This document shows, piece by piece, positions 1 through 11,997 of a DNA stretch of 64,000 nt; position 1 is the first letter of the stretch; the number at the start of each line of letters is the position of its first letter. The DNA is from Carallia brachiata. Its lineage: Eukaryota > Streptophyta > Magnoliopsida > Malpighiales > Rhizophoraceae. The notes beneath the pieces are model-generated. The model was not told the DNA's origin and made no database searches. It was given only the letters and a program-made list of their open reading frames with translations. The translations under genes and the position numbers were made by a program. The DNA lies in NCBI GenBank assembly GCA_021464245.1, contig JADCRB010000162.1, positions 2,081,476 through 2,145,475 on the forward strand. Direction: 5' to 3'.

Positions 1-390
1 TGGTTCAACCGGTCGAATCAGTATTTGAACCGGTATTTATTAATATATATATCTATAAAAATAATTTTAAAAAATAATACTTATATATGATTATTAAATA
101 TTAATTTTTTTATTTTTAAAGATTAAATTGAAAGTTTTGATAAATTTAGAACTAAATTGAAAATTTTAATTAAATTTAAAACTCAAATTATAATTTAAAT
201 AAATATTGTGATCAAATTATAATTTATTAAACTTTTATACCAGTTTGAACCGGTTGAACCAGGTCTGATTTTTCACCAGTTTTGACCGATCCGAATTAAG
301 GGATAACAGTGATCATGAACCGGCCCGAACCTTTGGCCGGTCACTGGTTGAACCGGTCGAATCAGCCGGTCCAAGCCAGTTTTAACAACA
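1..390 (+). repeat. Dispersed AT-rich repeat with CCGGTT-type ends, copy A (cut by window start)
   Basis: The left end reads TGGTTCAACCGGTCGAATCA and the right end repeats nearly the same string near 350-365. Between them is an AT-rich core with alternating AAATTGAAAG, AATTTAGAAC and AATTATAATTT words. The same core and ends recur at about 6170-6590, 15905-16215 and 33205-33625, the last two in the opposite orientation. No coding capacity is visible. The class is not settled; a non-autonomous DNA element is possible. Confidence 0.7.
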
Positions 391-574
391 TTGTAATTGA
401 CAATTTTTTTTTTTCACCTTTTTCAACATTTCCTTGCGAACCTTTTGACATTTATTTTTGTTAGTATAATTATATCGACGGGTAGAATATAAAGGAGGAG
501 ACTCATTTAGTGGGTCTCACAAAAAAGGGTGGCTTTAAAAAAAAAATTGAGATTTCTCTAAATATATATATATT

Positions 575-690
575 GGATGTGCAACTAAATGAGATTAAAT
601 ATGTAACTAAATTGATAAAATCTGTAACAAGTAATCAATTTTTTTAATATATTGTTACAAGTTTCATCCTCTTGTTGCACATTTTTTTAA
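575..690. repeat. Imperfect foldback with GTGCAAC arms
   Basis: The left arm (GGATGTGCAACTAAATGAG, then ATGTAAC) pairs imperfectly with the right arm (TTGTTACAAGTTTCATCCTC, then GTTGCACAT). It encodes nothing. The GTGCAAC word also dominates the better foldback at 18.4-18.6 kb, so the two may be related, but this was judged by eye only. Confidence 0.4.
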
Positions 691-950
691 AGTTGTTACA
701 TGTTTCAATCATTTTTGGCGGAAAATTCAAATTGCAAACTAAAAAATATTTCAAAACATGAGGCAATTGTTTTCCACCTTAGTCTGTCGTTAAGCCTTAA
801 CAATTTTTACCAGCCATGCCCATGTATGTTATTTGTTTAACTTTTTGGCAGCTTAAGAGGAGCCAGTAAAATATGGAAAATGCAAAATGTTGCACAGGCA
901 ATATGTTGGACTTGAATTAACTATGATAGGATCACTGTTCTTTAACCATT

Positions 951-1310
951 TCTGCCGCCATGTTCGCGGCCAGAATCGCCGCACTTTCCAACAAAGCCGT
1001 CGTGCCGACTGCCGTCTAAGCTGCGGGAACTGCCCTACCGGCTTCTGGCACTACCGAATTTGAAAATTGGGGTCACTGTCGGTGTTGCCGTACCGGTCAT
1101 CGGAGCACCCACCGAAGCAGGACTGGTTGCTGCCGAAGATGCCCCCAGAGATGCTGGTGTCGCTGTCTCCACTGCCCGTCCCCCCACGGCCGCCGGCCAT
1201 ACTTCTGCCGCCGCCGCTCTCCTCCTGTCCTCTATCGCCCTCCAGTGATCCATTGTCACTGTCGCCATCTTTCACCTTTTTGTCTATTGGATCGTTTTCC
1301 ATTGGTTAAT
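951..1310 (-). other. GC-rich island with a Gly/Ser-rich 83-residue ORF, unassigned
   Basis: This stretch is strikingly GC-rich within an AT-rich spacer. On the minus strand an ATG at 1302 opens an 83-codon frame ending at 1051. It starts MENDPIDKKVKDGDSDNG and becomes glycine- and serine-rich. Overlapping frames on both strands are also open, as expected from base composition alone. It could be the 5-prime part of a retroelement ORF, a captured gene fragment or a decayed exon. I recognise no domain, and the continuation upstream and downstream is not coding. Confidence 0.25.
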
Positions 1311-4125
1311 TTCGAAAAAAGGGGCATGTAATGTGTGTGTGTTTGCTTTAGTACGTAGAGTAGTGTTTAAGGAAATCTTTGTGGGACATATTTGAATATT
1401 TTTTGTTGTAAGTCCGTTTTTATACAGTATTTATTGTCTTGTATACCTTTATTCGGCTTGTCCGGTTGATACTCTCTTTATAAGGTTTTCTCTAGATGGT
1501 CTTGGGACAATATTTGTTTGTAGCTTTTTAGTGCTGATTAGTCATATCTTATACAAATATTTTTGATGTATTCGTATTAGACTTTTGTACGTAAATCGAA
1601 ATAATTAATATAACAATTCCTTTCGCTCAAAAAAAGATTAGACACAGCATCTGACTCAACAATAATTTCTATTTCTCTCAAGTCCCAAGCCTTAACTGAT
1701 TTTGGGTTTACTTGTGTTACCATTAGCATTTCAGAGGTCTCTTAGATGGGAGCATGTGTGAGTTTGGACATTCCATCCCATGCCCACCAAGACTCCATCA
1801 TGTGATTTTGCTCTTTTGTGTTCCCCAATGCAATGTTTCTTTTTTTTTTTTTCTTTGGTCCAAAAAAATGCAATGTTTCTTACAGTGGGACTTCCCCAAC
1901 CACACCCTGAACTAATACTTGTTTATTAGCAGATGAGAAAAATTATTTAAGTCAGTGCCATGTGGATGTATTCTCTCTCTCTGTTTTTTTTTTTTTTTTG
2001 ATAAATATTCGCTTGTCATTTGGAAAGAAAATTTGATGGGCTTTCATTTATATACGCGACGCTTGAGTTGGGGCATACGAGAGATAAGAGCTTAGGACAC
2101 ACAGAATTAACATGATCAAATGCCAAATAAATGAAACAATAAAACACAAGAAAATAAAATATTGTTAAAATAGAATTGAGTTGATCGAGTTCAGATATAT
2201 TGATCAAATATCAATTTTTATTTATCAGTTTTGTTATTCTTGCATTTATAACTGTATTAATTTGAAATGCCTAACTACCAAACACTTGCTATTTTTGCTA
2301 AAAGTATTATTAATTAACTAGGTATAATCATGTAGCTATAGTCAATTACATGGAGCTATCGTCATTACATATGTTGAATAAAAAACCTATAACATTTGTG
2401 AATGCTTAAGCGTGGGTCATCCGTTTAAAAGAGCGCATAAATTAAGATACAAACAAGTGACTAGAGCTCACAGAGTGATAATTACATTTGAATTATATCT
2501 TTTCTTAATGTTTAAAAAATGATCTTACTACGTAAATAGAGTTCACCGAGGTTATATTTTTTCATTTTTTATTTTTTTACAAACTTAAAATTTGCATTTA
2601 GATGAGTATTACTATAAAACGTAGAGTATAGATAACATATGAGATTCGCTACACAATAATTTATAATATTTCAATGAATATAAACATTCGGTTGCTGTAA
2701 CATTGCTGTTAGAAAAACAGAAGAAGGGATTTCTAGTTACATAAGCAAATAAAATGTCTTATTCGAAATAAAAGATGCTGGGAAAAGTCAACAATTGCTT
2801 TCTTTTTCCTTTCTTATCAATAACATTCAACTTTGAGAACCTCAATCGCTTGAATTACAATTTATTATCCTACTATATTTATATATCAAACTAATTGGAG
2901 AATAATTCAAGTTACTGAGGCATATTTTCAAGGAGCTAGCAACTGTTTGGTGAAACCTTAATGTGAAAGTACACTTGGATTAAATTCTTCCTGTTAATTT
3001 CACGGGTTGCTTATATATATATATATAATATATATACTCGCATGATTCATCCTGTTAACTAATTCCAGGAAATTAAAGCACATGCATTGTGATCACAGGA
3101 GGAGATAATTTACATGACGGTCTGATCGCATGACCTTGTTGAGAATTCTGACACTTAATTGATTCCCAAGACAATCTTAATTAGAATTGATCACACTGCA
3201 AATTCTGTTAATTCTATAGAAACCAGACAGTACTCATGCTCCCCCAGCCCTGAATGAACCCAAGCTAGTTTTTCATGATTTATGTCCGTACTGTTTTTTT
3301 CTTTTCTCATCACCTTTCTCAATCTCAAACGAAGACAAAGTTGCAAAGTTTTATATTTCCACATGTTGGAGTCTATTCTACTCCTCCAAGCTCCCTATAT
3401 AGGACCTCTTTAGCTACTTGTCCCCGTCTAATGCCAAATGCACGTCCAAGTGAATTAATTAAGATTCTTGACACGGTACATGTGGACCAGTGAATATTTA
3501 CCTTGTAATCATTTTCAAATATTTTTCTTTCTATGCATAAGATTATTTATTCCTATCTTCAAATACACGTGTGGGTGCTTTAGAGGGAAAAAGAGAGAGA
3601 GAGGAGAGGTGTCGACAAGTGGAAGCAAATATCTTGGCTTGGTAATGAAACAAACCCTTCCCCTTTTTTTTTTTAAGAATCCCCTCACACGAATACAGTA
3701 AATAGCAGGTGAGGAATTGTATAATAAGTTGATTATTTTATACAATTAGACGATTGTTTAGACGATTGTTGTTGTCACATAAACAAATGTATTGTGGCAA
3801 CTAAACTAATAATAAATATTTTTATTATAATAATAATTGTTTAGTTATATAAAATAATTGATTTATTGTATTAACTGTTCTTTGTTTATAATTTTATGTG
3901 TTTGAGTATATTTTTTGTTTTTTTAATTGTTAAATTCCCTCCTCGGGTGCTGTTTTTTTAGTCTCTCTATAATGCAAAACACGATGATTACCTTGTGAGT
4001 GAAGAAAGATGAAATAGAAAAAGACAAGATCATGGAGTCAAAGACAAGACGACCACCAATCTCCCCTCATTTTTGCTTCTGATTATCAGGTCCCTCTCCA
4101 AACCGTTTTCTACTCAGACCCATCA

Positions 4126-4129
4126 ACCA

Positions 4130-4132
<3 letters not shown>
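4126..4132 (+). promoter_or_regulatory. ACCAACC, a secondary-wall MYB-type site
   Basis: The heptamer fits the published SMRE consensus ACC(A/T)A(A/C)(T/C), to which MYB46 and MYB83 bind. It lies about 300 bp before the MYB start codon and directly abuts the CT microsatellite. Auto- or cross-regulation is inference; a heptamer this degenerate occurs often by chance. Confidence 0.3.

Positions 4133-4160
<28 letters not shown>
4132..4160. repeat. (CT)14 microsatellite in the MYB promoter
   Basis: An uninterrupted CT run about 280 bp upstream of the MYB start codon. Pyrimidine tracts and GAGA-like elements are common near plant transcription starts. It is likely to vary in length between individuals. 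Confidence 0.9.
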
Positions 4161-4164
<4 letters not shown>

Positions 4165-4306
4165 CTCTATTCTAAGCAAACCCCACAACCATCACCATCA
4201 TCATGATCATCATTTCCACTCTATCAAGTCTTCTCCCTTTCCTCTCTCTGCCTCCACACCTCCCTCTAACAATATTTCTCCTAGCTATGTCCTATTCCCA
4301 ACTTTC

Positions 4307-4313
4307 TATAAAG
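4307..4313 (+). promoter_or_regulatory. Candidate TATA box of the MYB gene
   Basis: TATAAAG lies 126 bp before the ATG, predicting a transcription start near 4340 and a leader of about 100 nt. A second AT-repeat candidate sits at about 4360-4371, closer to the ATG. Position and match are the only evidence. Confidence 0.4.
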
Positions 4314-4438
4314 CCTTAACATTACATCAAACCAGTTGGGTTTAATTGAGGAGGAAGATATATATATATATAGGCACCAATACCATTGATCACAATTAAT
4401 CCACTTATAAATATATACTTTCAAAAACTCCAAAGAAA

Positions 4439-7400
4439 ATGAGGAAGCCAGAGGTCTCTGGGGCTGGGAAGAATAACAATAACACGAACAAGCTTAGAAA
4501 GGGCTTGTGGTCGCCAGAGGAGGATGACAAGCTCATGAACTACATGCTACGCAATGGACAAGGTTGTTGGAGTGATATTGCGAGAAATGCTGGCTTGCAG
4601 AGGTGTGGCAAGAGTTGCCGCCTCCGTTGGATCAATTACCTAAGGCCCGACCTCAAGAGAGGTGCATTTTCTCCTCAAGAAGAAGACCTCATCATCCAAC
4701 TACATTTCCTTCTAGGCAACAGGTACTTAATTTCTATATTTTTATAAGGGCGCAGCTAATGAGATACGGAAAGTAGATAGTGTAGGAAATATGTTTGCTT
4801 ATTTTTACCCTACATTTTAGAGAGGACAATTTTACCACACTCCGTCTATTTTCTGTGTTTCCCAAGTTTTTGTTTTTTACAAAGCATGTGGAGTGGTCAT
4901 TTTGGTGACATGTATTACTTTGTTAGTTTTTAGACCTCTTTTCCACATAGAGATGCTACACTTCTGAATTCTAACTGCATATAATATACATTTAATATAT
5001 TTCTATGTATCCATATTATACACAACATATGCTTATTATAGTTTTTTTTTTTTTTTTGGATAAGTACATAGTTATAACAAGCTGGGTGTTTCTTCTTCCC
5101 CTTTTTATTTTTATGGTTTTTTTTTTTTTTTTTTGGTTTTACTTACCAATCGATAGAGGTGTATTTTAACTGAAAACGTCGACAATACTGGCAAGTTTTG
5201 GAAGTTGAAAAAATATTAGATACTAACGAAAACTTGATGTTGCTATTTGTGTGTCTATATATGTGTGTGTATATGTAATATGCGTCATATATGATATATC
5301 ACGCATTAAAAAGAGGCGTGACTTGAAGTTGAAGGTAATTAGGGGATTCATAGATGGAAAAAGAAAATTATTATGTTCCATGACCATGATAACATGAAAC
5401 AAGAAAGATAATAATATGCTTATTTAAGTTGCATATATAGTGGACTTCAAGACTTTTTTGTTTTGAATTAGTTGGCGCTCTAAGCTATAAAACAGAGTAA
5501 TTCATACGCCTGGCATAGATCTCACAAATTTTTTTTAGGAATTTGAACTTTAAACCTCCAAAATTAATATTTAGATTCTTAATTTGAGGGGATAAATAAA
5601 AAATTTCTTGTTTAAAAGAGCATATGAATGCATACGTGGCATATGCGCACACGTGGATCTTTTTCCAGATAGTAACACCTGCACTACATGATGCCTTTGA
5701 AAATTATTGATCAATAAAAGAAAAGATACGTTCTAACTAGCTAGCTTCCACATATATTTGGGTGGGAATGAGGGTTATTCTGCTGAATTGCCCTTGCCTA
5801 ATTATTAATCTGCTGACTTGGTGATTTCAGCATTTTTTAAAGGAAAACAAGAAGTATGTACGCTTCCATACATACGATATGTAGAATCCATGCACGATTG
5901 TAGGCATTAAACATGTGTAATTATTACTGGAATGGAAAATTGAGTTAAAGTCGTCACTCCACCTTGTTAATTAATTACAAAATTAATTATATTTGGACGT
6001 AAAATAGGATACGCTAAAGGCATTCTTAGACTGGATATGTTACATCTGCCCTTAGAAAGGGTAAAATCACTCAAATTTCTCTCACTATCCTTTTTTTTTT
6101 TTTTTGGGTTTGGCATTGATGTTTAAATTAAGTTTATCAGAATTACACCGATCATTAAATAAAAAATATTAGTAATTTAAAATTAACCTGTTGAACTAGT
6201 ATTTAATTATATATATATATATATAAGTAATTGAAAAATTAATACTTGTAAATAATGATTAAATGTAATTTTTCTAGTTTGAAAGATTAAATTGAAAGTT
6301 TCTATAAATTTAGAATTAAATTTAAATTTTTAATTAAATTTAAAGTTTAAATTATAATTTTAAATAAAATTTGAAGTAAATTATAATTTATAAATTTTTG
6401 GCTTGATTTGGACCAATTCAATTGGTTCGATTTTTATCAATTTTGATCAATTTTTAATCGATTTTGATCAATTTTCACTTGACTGAGTTTCTGTCGAAAA
6501 TAGTTATGAACTGGATCAGACCTCTTGCCAGTTACTGATTGAATCGGTCTGATCGACTGGTCTAATCAATTTTTTGAACAATGATTTAAACTGTGCTTGA
6601 AATTTGAAATCAACTCGTCGGATATTAGTAGAGAAATGAAAAACATACACGGAAAAGAAAAAAAAAAGATTGAGAAGAGTTATAGTGCGATTAACTAATT
6701 AAATTATGTAACAAAATAGTTATTATTATAACAAAATTTAATAAAATTAATATATTTTTAATTAATTTTTTTATTATAAATAATAATTATTTAATTATAT
6801 AATTTAATCTATTGTTTGTGTTTTTATGTATATTTTTTTTTTTGTTGGTGCATGGAATTGGACTTTCGTCGAAAACTGAACTTCGTAATGATTTGTACAA
6901 TGTGTCCCTGCCTGCGTCAAGGTGGTCTCAAATTGCGGCTCGGCTACCAGGACGTACTGATAATGAGATCAAGAATTTTTGGAATTCGACGGTGAAGAAA
7001 AGACTAAAGAGCCTGTCGTCGTCCACGGCCTCCCCAAACACAAGCGATTCCTCATCAGAGCCTGGCAAGGATATCATCATGGGATCATCAGGAGGACTAC
7101 TCATGTCCTTGCAGGATCAAGGCATTACGCCTATGTGCATGAACCCATCATCATCATCATCATCAACAGGAACGGCCATGCGAGCTTTGTGGATGAACCA
7201 GCCGATGGACCCAATATTACCTATGCTAGACCAACATGACCTAGCCATATGCAGTGGCAATGCGCCAAGTGTATATTTCAATATTAATGCAACCCTACGT
7301 CCAGCCCAAGTTGGAGTTGGATCATTTGATGATGGTCTATTTGGGCAACAAGGGATGCTTGGAGGTGTCAATATTGGAATGGACGGCGAGCTTCAAGTTC

Positions 7401-7642
7401 CTCCTTTAGAGAGCATAAATATCGAGGAAAATGGTGAACTACTCGACAATATAAAACATACCACCACTGCTGCCATGCACTCTCAGAGCAACATGAGCAG
7501 TAGTAATAATAGGAGGGCAGATAACTTAGCCGGAAGTGGAAACTTTTGGCAAGGAGAAGAGCTCAAAGCTGGGGATCATTGGGACTTGGAGGAACTGATG
7601 AAAGATGTTTCCTCCTTTCCTTTTCTTGATTTTACAAATTGA
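4439..7642 (+). CDS. MYB46: R2R3-MYB transcription factor, MYB46/MYB83 type
   Basis: Predicted nuclear activator of secondary-wall synthesis. Two exons: 4439-4722 and 6922-7642. The junction splits Arg95 (AG|G) with GT and AG ends and yields 334 residues. R2 is at about 21-72 ([16 protein letters not shown], then [13 protein letters not shown]). R3 is at about 73-123 ([42 protein letters not shown]). The C-terminus is acidic with WDLEELM near the end, as in MYB46/MYB83. The ATG at 4439 follows an A-rich leader and starts MRKPEV, as these proteins do. The 2199-bp intron contains repeat copy B. Known family role: direct target of the VND/NST/SND1 NAC factors and switch for xylan, cellulose and lignin genes. 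MYB46 rather than MYB83 is inferred from DiT1 lying next door, as in Arabidopsis. The family assignment is firm; the choice of paralogue is less so. Confidence 0.92.
6170..6590 (+). repeat. Dispersed AT-rich repeat, copy B, inside the MYB intron
   Basis: The core from about 6280 to 6400 matches copy A almost word for word (AGATTAAATTGAAAGTTT, then AAATTTAGAATTAAATTT). It is followed by degraded GGTTCGATTTTTATCAATTTT-like ends and GAATCGGTCTGATCGACTGG near 6542. It has the same orientation as copy A and as the gene. It lies well away from both splice sites. Confidence 0.65.
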
Positions 7643-9734
7643 AAAATGGAGGATGGTACACTAGCTAGCTAGCTAGCCCTTCTTTTCTTGTCATGAATAA
7701 TAACTATTAACTAAGATGGATCTTTGTCTTGGCTTCCTTAGAAATTAATGTTCACACAGAAGTGGAGGAAGAAAGAGATATGTTATAGAGACCAAATAAT
7801 CTTCCTTGGAGTGGGTATCTCTGTCAGCGCTGTCATCAACTCTCAAGCCATGAAGAACTTCATATACATCTACCTTTTCCAAAAGAAGCAAGTTCAATCA
7901 TGCATGTATAGCGTACGTATAGATTGATATGTAGGAAGCCTGAAAGACATAAAATTGTCCCAAGTATATATGCTCTACTTTTTGTATGCTATTTCCATGA
8001 ATTTATGTTGGTTGTGGCAATAATCACTCATGTCACGTATAATTGTGTAAAAATGTACGATAGCCTTGTAAAGATCGACAGAGACATCAAAAGATTATAG
8101 TTAGTGCCAAAAAAAAAAATTCTTACTTTCCATATATGAGATGTACCAAACACTATTGGCATGGGTGGAAGAGGTTTTTAATGGTGGGGTTATAGAGTAA
8201 GTCATTGATCATGAAGAAATAGACTCTCTCTCTCTCTGTCTCTCCCTCCCCCATGTCAACTTTCTTAACGATAACATGTTATAATTGCTCCCCCTAACTT
8301 ATGAAGTTTAATTATTTAGATGAGACGTTCACTTTGGAAATAACAATTGCCGGTACATATTTAGTCAGCTTGCTTTCATTGTACATATATGGGTCACTAC
8401 AATATTTTATTGGTTAGTTATAACCTCAATGGTTAGCTTCAAAGAATAATTATCACTCCTCTTACCTTTCATGGACTTGCTTCAAGAATAATTGTCTCCC
8501 AATGGCTTAATCTTTATATTATTAAATTTAAAATTAAACATATAGACTGAGTGGTCCAAAGTTCAAACCCCACCCTTGTTAATTTTATAAAAATATTTTT
8601 TAAAAAAACAAAAAAACAAAAAAGGGGTGTTAATTGTACTGTGCGACCTTAATTTTGGCTGCTTAGATACGACATATAAAATAAAATCATTTAGTTAATT
8701 CCAGTTTGCAAGTATTGATATCGTCTAAAACTGCAAGAGCTCAAGTCCAATCGAAAATAATTAACAAATAACAAAAAAAGAATTGTTTAATCCAATAAGC
8801 GTTAAGTTGATATAGTCGTCTGCATGTAGAACCTTTTCTGAAAGATAAAATATAATTATGGCTATAATGCGACTCAAAAGAGAAGTGAATGTAAAGAAAG
8901 CTTAGTTAAGAGAATTTCATATATAAGATGACATCCTTTCACTTGAATGACGTATAAACTATAAAGAGAGTAGTGCTTGACAAGTTGCTCTCCCGATCGA
9001 GATGTTAATTTGACATTATTCCATCACGAACATTGTATGTGTAAGCAGTAATCATTCAGTCTTGGAATTAGAATAGAAGGTTCTCTCGCCTCGTCCATTC
9101 ATGAAGGGTTGGCAAGTGGCCAAAGGGCATTTATATATATATATATGTATGGTTAACAAAAGGTTATTAAATTTTCGTGAATTGTTTTTTATACGTACTA
9201 ATAGCTTAATTAATGTAATGTCTATTGCTTTTTTGGGTGGAACGTCATTTTTGTGTCATGCATGTCGTTTGCTTGCGATTTACGAATTTATCCCTTCTAG
9301 TGAATGGATTATGGCCCTTTCACGTAATTAAAAAATTTAAAAGAGAAATGATATGCTTTTGGACGATGAGAAATGATGTGTTCATTGAAAGGTTATTGTA
9401 GCTATTTTATGCAACAACGATTCTTTAATGTTTTGTGAGTTTGGAGATGGATCATTCATTGGCTGGCAGAACAAATGAACAATGAATATGTGCAAGTAAT
9501 GGCCATAAAACGGGTCTAATCTAAATCTAATTGGGCTGGAAACTCCGAGTAATGAGGACGTGGCCGGCCGAAAACATTGTTCACGGCTGCCTGGCTGCTA
9601 CTGTTTCCTGAACAAATAAAAACTGAAAAAAAGAGAACACTAGGACAAGACGGTCAGAGATTCGAACCGGAAATGGAATGGGAAGAAGAAAGTAAAAGAT
9701 ATAAATTAAACAAAAGCTGAAAACAGAAAAATTT
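7643..9734. other. Spacer between the MYB and tRNA genes
   Basis: Contains the MYB 3-prime end with a tandem GCTAGCTAGC stretch near 7662-7676, a short CT run at about 8225-8240 and otherwise AT-rich unique sequence. No gene was recognised. Confidence 0.6.
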
Positions 9735-9816
9735 CGTCGCCTGAGAGATTCGAACTCTCGCGGGGAAACCCCATGTACTTAGCAGGCACACGCCTTAACC
9801 ACTCGGCCAAAGCGAC
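9735..9816 (-). tRNA. tRNA-Ser, anticodon GCU
   Basis: An 82-nt class II tRNA. The 7-bp acceptor stem pairs GTCGCTT with AGGCGAC, including one G-U pair, and the discriminator is G. The A box is TGGCCGAGTGG, the anticodon loop is CTGCTAA, a long variable arm follows, and the T arm is GAGAGTTCGAATCTCTC. The anticodon GCT reads AGC and AGU serine codons. No intron is present and CCA is not encoded, as expected for a nuclear tRNA. A run of five T on the minus strand (9727-9731) begins four bases past the 3-prime end and should terminate RNA polymerase III. All key features are intact, so it should be functional. Confidence 0.96.
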
Positions 9817-10179
9817 GGTTGATGCTAATTTACTACTATTTAAATAATGAACAATAAAGCCTGGCCAAACCCCTCCTGCGTTTGGTCTAGTCTGGATTTA
9901 TATACCCTTGATGCCCGCTTAATTGTCAATTCGAGTTGAGTAAAAATATTTGGGCATGCACCATCCGAGCCCAGGCCCAATGAGCCCAAACATTGTGGCC
10001 ATTGCAGACGGCCGAAACCAACATTCGCTCGGTTCTGTTCTGTTATGTTCTGTTCTGAGTAGTAGTGGGGGCTGTGCGCTAATTGATGCCATCACGTCCC
10101 CACCATTCGCTCTCATCTCAAAAGACAAAATTAACGGCTTATTTGCTGTGCAAAGAAAAAGAAATAAAAGAAAAATATA

Positions 10180-10470
10180 ATTATTATTATTTATTATTTA
10201 TTTTTTTTAATTTTATTTTCTGCATCATTTTAAATAATTTTATTTTCTTTCTATTTTTTCTCTCACAAATTATTATTCAGTTTTTTTTTTCACTATACTT
10301 TCTTTCTCTCACATTTTCCCATAACTTTAAATAATTTTATTTTCTCTCTACTTTTTCTTCCACAAATTAATATTCACTTTTTTTTAACCAAACTTTCTTT
10401 TTCTTAACTTTTTTTATCATTTCAAATAATTTTATTTTCTCTTCACTTTTTTTCTCTTCACCTTTTTTTT
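10180..10470 (+). repeat. Pyrimidine-rich degenerate tandem repeat
   Basis: Three diverged units of roughly 110-115 bp share AAATAATTTTATTTTCT, then a pyrimidine-rich run, then CACAAATTA, then TATTCA. Sequence of the same kind in the opposite orientation lies at about 16800-17110. Open frames here encode low-complexity Phe/Ser/Lys strings and are not genes. Confidence 0.55.
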
Positions 10471-11079
10471 TCCTCCTTTCCTCTTCAGCAGAATTGAGGG
10501 TCGAAAATACCGCCCTCTCTCCCTGCCTGCCTGCAATAGCAAGCCAGCAACACCCACTTGACGTCGGAAAGTTGCTGTCATCCCGTGCCATGCGCTGGCC
10601 CGTCGTTTAATTATTATTATTATTATTATTAAAAAAGTAAGGAGACCCAAGAAAGGTGAAATACGAAAGTGATCCATGGTAATTGACTTTTTTTTTAATT
10701 AGACGCTTAATATTAAAAATATATATATATATTTATTTTTTTTATTTTTATTAATATTAAATATCTCGTTATAAATAAAAAACAATTAATTAGAATACGT
10801 GAAGTCTATATTTCACTTTTTTTTTTTTCTCCTTTTTCCGTTATTATTATTGAAGAAGTTTATTCTCTGTGTGTCAGCAGGAGCAGCAGCAAATCCTCGT
10901 CGGAACACAGACTCAAACACAATATTGCACGTGCATTTCTGTGGTCACTATTTCTCTAACGGAGGCCACTCCCGACTTTTCACTTCCCCCCAAACCTTTT
11001 CTGGTTCCCAACAACCCTTGGCCTGGCTGGCCTTGGCTGCCCTGGCCTGGCCATCCATCATTTTCTTCCAGAGTCCGTT

Positions 11080-11240
11080 TCAGAAAATTTTTTTAAAAAA
11101 TTTTATCTAATTACAACAGAATTTTAATTTTTTATAATAATTGTAATATTTTGTATAAAAATAATTATTATAAAAAATATTGTAATAATCACAAAAAATT
11201 AAAACCTCTTTATAATTAGACAAAATTTCAGAAAAATAAT
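11080..11240. repeat. AT-rich foldback (MITE-like)
   Basis: The left arm (AAATTTTATCTAATTACAAC, then GAATTTTAATTTTTTATAAT) is the imperfect reverse complement of the right arm (ACAAAAAATTAAAACCTCTT, then TATAATTAGACAAAATTTCA). The arms are about 70 bp with almost no loop. The element lies roughly 750 bp upstream of DiT1. It is non-coding. A one-armed relative appears at about 45121-45270. Confidence 0.6.
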
Positions 11241-11444
11241 ATTTGGTGCTCTACTTTTCTTTTTTTTTTTTTTTCAATTGAGTTGATTCAGGTCCAAATT
11301 TGCTTAACCCAATCCTCTCCAATAGGATTTCGCCACCTATGCTTTCCTCTTACTTTCCTCCGCCTACTGACCGTCCCACAGTTCACGTCACCTCACCAGA
11401 GCTAGCTTTTTAGATCCGAAAAGAACCTTCCATTGATAATTTGC

Positions 11445-11450
11445 CACGTG
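11445..11450 (+). promoter_or_regulatory. G-box upstream of DiT1
   Basis: CACGTG within GCCACGTGCA, about 550 bp before the DiT1 start codon. This core is bound by bZIP and bHLH factors, including HY5 and PIFs, and is common in light-regulated plastid-protein genes. Only the motif is seen; its use is inferred. Confidence 0.4.
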
Positions 11451-11997
11451 CAAGGCACATCAGCCACACATTAAAAAACAACAAAAAAAAGTCCAACGCG
11501 GGCCAGAGGAGATCAGGAGAGGATGTTGTTAATGTTGAGACGACGGAGCTTTCGATGATTCGCCTATCAGACGACGGCGATAACGAGGCCCACAAACCTC
11601 CAAACTCTCAAAAGAATGATAGAAGTTAGTACTTAGCTAGAAATTATGAGCTTAAGGTCTGCAAATATAATTATGTTAGATATTTATTTGTTGAAAAATT
11701 TTTATAATTTACGTGATTTTATTTAAATTGAATTAAATTAATTAATTTTTAAATTAGATATTGGGCTGTTTTGAGAAAAAAAGAAAAAAACAACAAAAAG
11801 AAGTAGCCGTATATTCCACCTTGATTCTCCACCGTTCGATCCCAATCCAACGGTCCCAGTCCATCCCCCTCCACCGTTTCCCATTTTAAACCCCACAAAC
11901 TACTACGTCCTACCCCACCACACCACCACCAAAAGTCTGTTTTTCCTGCGCACTGTTTAATATTCCGCCGACGAAAACGCCGTAGCAGAGGTGGCCG

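Larger units (their letters stand above)
1311..4300. other. Intergenic spacer upstream of the MYB gene
   Basis: AT-rich, with many T-runs, a TA-rich stretch near 3014-3032 and short TC tracts. No open frame with protein-like composition was found. The last few hundred bases should include the distal MYB promoter. Confidence 0.6.

Noticed and set aside
4073..4345. 90-codon Ser/Leu/His-rich ORF before the MYB gene
   Set aside because: Produced by the CT microsatellite and nearby CATCAT runs; it lies in the promoter.
6812..7642. A 276-codon frame suggesting the second half of the MYB as a separate gene with a hydrophobic N-terminus
   Set aside because: The part before 6922 is intron sequence that happens to be open; the splice at 4722/6922 restores the R3 repeat exactly.
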